Below are positions 60,728 to 64,000 of a stretch of DNA of 64,000 nt, piece by piece. A program made the translations under genes and the position numbers. Every line of letters begins with the position of its first letter. The first letter of the stretch is position 1. The notes beneath the pieces were generated by a model. The model was not told where the DNA came from. It did not search any database and saw only the letters and a list, made by a program, of their open reading frames with translations. The stretch is from Neorhizobium vignae (lineage in GTDB: Bacteria > Pseudomonadota > Alphaproteobacteria > Rhizobiales > Rhizobiaceae): NCBI RefSeq assembly GCF_000732195.1, contig NZ_JNNU01000025.1, positions 16,859-80,858 on the forward strand, read 5' to 3'.

Positions 60728-61769
60728 TCAGTCTGGGAGACGGTAGACCTCGGCCGAATCGCCAGGGTCACGCAGCCCCTTGAACGACGCATGCCGGAGC
60801 TTCCCGTCGTTCGTCCATGCGCGGCACTCAAATTCAGCGACATACATCGGCCCGGTCATCACCAGGCTCTTGCCCCGGGACCCTGTCGACCGGCACCCTC
60901 GTCTTGATTTTGTCGAGCATCTTCTTCAGCCGTCGTGCGTCGTCATGCTTGAAGCCGGTACCGACGCTACCGACGTATTTGTAGCCGTCCCGGTACCGCG
61001 CGCCCAGCAACAGACTGGCGATCGCGCCGGGCAGCGCCGTTGATGGCTCGTAGCCAATGACGGCGAAGCTGTCGCTCTGGATGCACTTGATCTTGAGCCA
61101 GTCGCCCGTCCGCCCGGAACGATACGGCCGGTCGCGATGCTTGGCGATGATGCCCTCAAGGCCGAGCCGGCAGGCGTGGGCGAGAAACGCGTCCGGGTCG
61201 CCGTCGAACTCTTCGGAGATCCTGATCGCCCCGGCCTGCTCGTCGAGTACATCCTCAAGAAGATGGCGGCGGTCGGCGTATTCGAGGCCGCGCAGATCGT
61301 GCCCGTCGAGATAGAGCAGATCGAAGGCACAGAGGATCGAGTTGCGTGATGGCAGCTTACCGCCGGCCTTACCCGAGGCACCAAGGGAGTTCTGCAGCAG
61401 GCCGAAGTCAGACCTCCCTTGCTCGTCCAGGACAACCGCCTCGCAGTCGAGGATCATGGTGGTCGGGCCAGCGCCTTGGCCGCGTCAGCGATGGCTGGGA
61501 ACCGGTGTGTCCAGTCGTGCCCGCCTCGGGTGATGATCCGGACGCCGGCCGGCTCGATATGCACAGCCAGGCGATACCCCGTCCCATTTGATCTCATGAA
61601 ACCATTCATCGCCGTGGGGTGGCTTGCTCTTCAGGAGCGCAAGGCAAGGCTCGACCCGGTCCGGCATGGGATCGAACGGAAGATGCGGCTGCTTCGGATC
61701 GCGCCGCTTGACCGGCCGGCTTTGCAGCGGCGCGTTTCCCTCGTGCAAGAGCGCCTTGGAGCGCCTCAC
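60728..61769 (-). pseudogene. ligD: LigD-type ATP-dependent DNA ligase broken by three frameshifts
   Basis: Read across three frame changes the minus strand gives a 346-residue ligase: N-terminus with EPCLALLKSKPPHGDEWFHE and the adenylation Lys in EIKWDG, then YRLAVHIEPAGVRIITRGG, then MILDCEAVVLDEQGR, EGIIAKHRDRPYRSGRTGDW, and the OB-fold end YVAEFECRAWTNDGKLRHAS to EVYRLPD. Breaks: an extra base in CCCC at 61577-61580, one base short near 61455-61468, an extra base in CCCC at 60873-60876. Removing them gives 1041 nt, an exact multiple of three. Either a decayed non-homologous end-joining ligase or assembly errors at homopolymers. No polymerase or nuclease domain is attached. Confidence 0.8.
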
Positions 61770-62062
61770 GATGACATGCGGCGGTGGAAGCCGTCCAGAA
61801 GTTCGACGGCTCGATACAGCACCTCACCAGAAGACGGTGAATAATCGGCGGCGATTTCCTGATGCTCCCGGTCGATCCTTTCCGCCAAGCGTTCGATGTC
61901 CGTGGCGGCTTTGTCGTGCACCGCTCGCGACATCAAGGCCGTGTAATGCAGGCTGCCGGCGACCCTGACTAACACCTGATCGCGCTGCTCGATCGTGAGA
62001 TCTGAAAACGCCGAATCACTTTTGGGGATCAATTCCCCTTTTGTGCTTATCTCACCAGCCAT
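61766..62062 (-). CDS. Small unknown protein upstream of the ligase pseudogene
   Basis: 98 residues from ATG 62062 (MAGEISTKGELIPK), preceded by GGAG; an in-frame start exists further upstream. Helical, charged, soluble (TDIERLAERIDREHQEIAAD). Its stop overlaps the ligase start by 4 bp, so they formed one unit. Family not recognised. Confidence 0.6.
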   Translation of the reverse strand: MAGEISTKGELIPKSDSAFSDLTIEQRDQVLVRVAGSLHYTALMSRAVHDKAATDIERLAERIDREHQEIAADYSPSSGEVLYRAVELLDGFHRRMSS

Positions 62063-62229
62063 ATGCAAAACTCCATGATTGAGTGATTCGCGACTCAATC
62101 GAGAAACGGCGTGATGGTTCCGAATCGGGCTTGCCGGAACTTCCTGAATGGTGGTCGTGCAAATTTTTTTGAGCGATGGTAGGAAAGCGCTACCTCTCTA
62201 CGTCCTTGGTACGAAGACGGAGAGAGATC

Positions 62230-62898
62230 ATGTGCGGACGCTTTACCCACCACCTGCCGTGGTCGGAGATCCACCGACTGTATCGGCTGACGCTGGACAA
62301 GGACCGCGGCCGCAACACCGAGCCCAGGTACAACATTGCGCCGACGCAGAACGTGCTCTTTGTCCACCATGACAGGGACGGTAACCAGGTCGTCGACGAG
62401 GGGCGCTGGTGGCTGGTTCCGCATTGGGCGAAGGAAATGCCGAAGGCCACGCTGTTCAACGCCCGCAGCGAAACCGCGCCGACCACGCCGGCTTTTCGCG
62501 ATGCGTTCAAGGGCCGCCGGTGTCTGATCCCCGCCGACGGCTTCTATGAATGGACGGTCTCGTCGGAAGACGGGAAGAAGGATCCCTGGTACATCGTTCA
62601 GCCCGGCGGGGCGCCCTTCTCCTTCGCAGGCTTGTGGGCGCACAATGACAAGCTCGGCGTGACGAGCTGCACGATCTTGACAGCGGCAGCAGAGGAGCCG
62701 ATGCGGCAACTTCATGACCGCCAGCCGGTTATCCTTGATCCCACCTTCTATGACGAGTGGCTGTCGGCCGAGACGCCGGCTCCGCAGGCCACGGAACTGC
62801 TGAAACATCATCTGGACGGCCAGCTCCAGTTCCACCGGGTTTGCAGGGACGTGAACAGCTCCAAGTTTCAGGACGCAATGGCGATCAATCCGCTTTAG
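62230..62898 (+). CDS. SOS response-associated protein, YedK/HMCES type (SRAP)
   Basis: 222 residues from ATG 62230, which puts the catalytic Cys at position 2 (MCGRFTHHLP); this fixes the start, since the mature enzyme needs Cys2. It forms covalent links to abasic sites in single-stranded DNA. Other family residues are present: Asn in RYNIAPTQ, Glu in PADGFYEWTV and His in QLHDRQPVIL. AGAGAGAT precedes the ATG. Next to a ligase remnant, it suggests a DNA-repair module on the element. Confidence 0.93.
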   Translation: MCGRFTHHLPWSEIHRLYRLTLDKDRGRNTEPRYNIAPTQNVLFVHHDRDGNQVVDEGRWWLVPHWAKEMPKATLFNARSETAPTTPAFRDAFKGRRCLIPADGFYEWTVSSEDGKKDPWYIVQPGGAPFSFAGLWAHNDKLGVTSCTILTAAAEEPMRQLHDRQPVILDPTFYDEWLSAETPAPQATELLKHHLDGQLQFHRVCRDVNSSKFQDAMAINPL

Positions 62899-62908
62899 GA
62901 GAACTGCC

Positions 62909-63118
62909 GTGCCAACGTTCGTCGACCATCACCGAGACTACCGCATCGCGATCTACAGCCCGAATGACCGCTATGCCGTCATAACTTCGCCTGGGAGCAA
63001 CGCCGTCCTGAAGCTTGGGGAACAGGTTCCGCGGGCGACCGTTGTCGAGGGCCTGGGAATCTGCCTTGAACGGGCGCGGCAATTGATTGACGGGCTGGTC
63101 CAGGGATCGACCGAATAA
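62909..63118 (+). CDS. Small unknown protein (69 residues)
   Basis: GTG start at 62909, preceded by AGGAGAA, 10 bp after the YedK-type gene, so cotranscribed. N-terminal strands (YRIAIYSPNDRYAVITSPGS) and a C-terminal helix with Arg/Leu. No recognised family. Confidence 0.6.
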   Translation: MPTFVDHHRDYRIAIYSPNDRYAVITSPGSNAVLKLGEQVPRATVVEGLGICLERARQLIDGLVQGSTE

Positions 63119-63233
63119 CCCCGTTGACTCTCCGGCTGACCAGAACATAATTAGAACACTGGACTGCGACCGAGGCGGTTATCCATAATTGATCCACAGC
63201 GTTATCAACACGCTTAGGCGTGAAGGAGAAATC

Positions 63234-63578
63234 ATGTCTAAGGGCGACAATGGCCTGAGGCATCTGGGGGAGCCCATCTGCGCCAAGTGTGGCGGCGGGC
63301 TGATCTATGAAGGCGACGCGCCGGCCCCAGACGACATTATCGAGTGCGAGAACGCAAAGTGCGGGCGCAAAGGCACCTATGCCGAGGTGACGGCCGACTG
63401 CGAAGCGATCTACGCGCAGTTCCAGGATTGGTATCTTCAGCAATCCGCGCTGGGGGGGCCTACAATGAAGGAGATCCGAAGATGGAAGCCCAAGGGCAAG
63501 CGCAAGTTCACGATGAAAATCGTGGGCGCCGGCAGTGCCGATGATCTCAGGCGGGGGTTTAAAGCCATCGAGCTATGA
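63234..63578 (+). CDS. Small protein with possible zinc ribbon (114 residues)
   Basis: ATG 63234 after GAAGGAG. A four-cysteine pattern (CAKCGGG near residue 19 and CENAKCG near 41) fits a zinc ribbon; the C-terminal part is basic (MKEIRRWKPKGKRKFTMKIV). Stop overlaps the next gene. Looks like phage or plasmid accessory genes; function unknown. Confidence 0.6.
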   Translation: MSKGDNGLRHLGEPICAKCGGGLIYEGDAPAPDDIIECENAKCGRKGTYAEVTADCEAIYAQFQDWYLQQSALGGPTMKEIRRWKPKGKRKFTMKIVGAGSADDLRRGFKAIEL

Positions 63579-63880
63579 TGTCTGCCTGGACGAAAAAACA
63601 TCGTTGGCAACGGACATGGGGAATCGAGACCGGCTTAGACGGCAAGCCTCACGAAGACTACGCAGCCTACGACGGCGATCAATACGCCGGAAGAATTCGG
63701 TTCGACCACGAGAGCCCCAACAAGGGACAATGGATGTGGTCAGGCGCATATCCAGAGGGATGGAAGGGATCACCGATCATGCCGAACAACGGATTTAAGC
63801 CAACCGCCGCAGAAGCTGCCCAAGCCGTCGAGGAATATTGGGACGCGATGAAAAAGAAGAACGGGTTGATCGATGAGTGA
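63575..63880 (+). CDS. Small unknown protein (101 residues)
   Basis: ATG 63575 (or 63578) overlaps the stop of the zinc-ribbon gene. Trp-rich, soluble (MMSAWTKKHRWQRTWGIETG ... AAEAAQAVEEYWDAMKKKN). The overlap implies translational coupling. No family recognised. Confidence 0.6.
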   Translation: MMSAWTKKHRWQRTWGIETGLDGKPHEDYAAYDGDQYAGRIRFDHESPNKGQWMWSGAYPEGWKGSPIMPNNGFKPTAAEAAQAVEEYWDAMKKKNGLIDE

Positions 63881-64000
63881 CGAACGCACAGCAACCCACC
63901 CGGCCGCCCCGGTGCATTTCGAACACTGGTGCGAGCACCCTGGCTGCAAACAGTGGGGCGCCTGCGGATTCGAGCGAGATAGGTCGAAGACGGACTGGTT
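63873..64000 (+). CDS. Cys/His-containing small protein (partial, runs off window)
   Basis: ATG 63873 overlaps the stop of the previous gene; 42 codons are visible (MSDERTATHPAAPVHFEHWC, then EHPGCKQWGACGFERD). The three Cys and His residues suggest a metal-binding protein. The C-terminus is outside the window. Confidence 0.5.
   Translation, partial: MSDERTATHPAAPVHFEHWCEHPGCKQWGACGFERDRSKTDW

Noticed and set aside
1..64000. CRISPR arrays, rRNA genes or insertion-sequence transposases
   Set aside because: I saw no regularly spaced repeats, no rRNA-like stretches and no transposase or IS ends.

Overview
The window looks like chromosomal DNA of a member of the Rhizobiaceae (Rhizobium/Agrobacterium/Sinorhizobium group). 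The main evidence is gene order. A chemotaxis operon icpA-cheS-cheY1-cheA-cheW-cheR-cheB-cheY2-cheD-cheT is followed by fliF, visN and visR, then orf38/flhB, fliG, fliN, fliM, motA, and further on flgF, fliI and flgB. This is the layout known from the Sinorhizobium/Agrobacterium flagellar locus. A BcsN-type cellulose locus and a glpR-glpD-glpSTPQUV glycerol locus agree with it. Codon use is GC-rich except in part of the last 10 kb.

Layout. 1-21450: flagellar and chemotaxis genes. motA-fliM-fliN-fliG and flhB-orf38 are on the plus strand; flgB, fliI, flgF, visNR, fliF and the whole che operon are on the minus strand. 21831-30136: cellulose locus, with a TPR protein diverging from bcsN-bcsA-bcsB; BcsA keeps a complete c-di-GMP-binding PilZ motif, and no cellulase gene (bcsZ) follows bcsB. 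30146-35992: a 3-methyladenine glycosylase, then the conserved prkA-yeaH-spoVR triad. 36196-43994: mixed single genes, namely an unknown protein, a GT-A-like glycosyltransferase, a PAS-PAS histidine kinase, an N-terminally shortened GGDEF-EAL protein, an isochorismatase-like hydrolase, and a LysR regulator diverging from an aldo/keto reductase. 44100-52509: glycerol repressor, glycerol-3-phosphate dehydrogenase and a six-gene glycerol ABC transporter. 52610-54019: a PLP-dependent decarboxylase.

At 54186-54232 lies only the 3' half of a tRNA-Gly (anticodon CCC), minus strand. Such a fragment is what site-specific integration into a tRNA gene leaves at the far end of an element, so I read 54233 to the window end as part of a genomic island; an intact tRNA and an integrase would lie beyond 64000. 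Three related direct repeats (54219, 56211, 57127) begin with the tRNA anticodon-arm sequence and cut the first 3 kb into segments with one gene each: a fused ABC-ATPase/DUF4435-TOPRIM protein resembling a merged PARIS (AriA-AriB) anti-phage protein, and an unrecognised 214-residue protein. Next come an unknown membrane-anchored protein, an HTH-ImmA/IrrE protease paired with an unknown 201-residue protein, several small orphan genes, a LigD-type DNA ligase broken by three frameshifts, a YedK/HMCES-type DNA-protein crosslinking protein, and a run of overlapping small genes cut by the window end.

Most likely new biology: the repeat-bounded cassettes and their cargo; the complementary loss of motifs in the two glycerol-transporter ATPases GlpS and GlpT, which predicts one working and one degenerate ATP site; and the globin-like domain of IcpA that has lost its haem-binding histidine.
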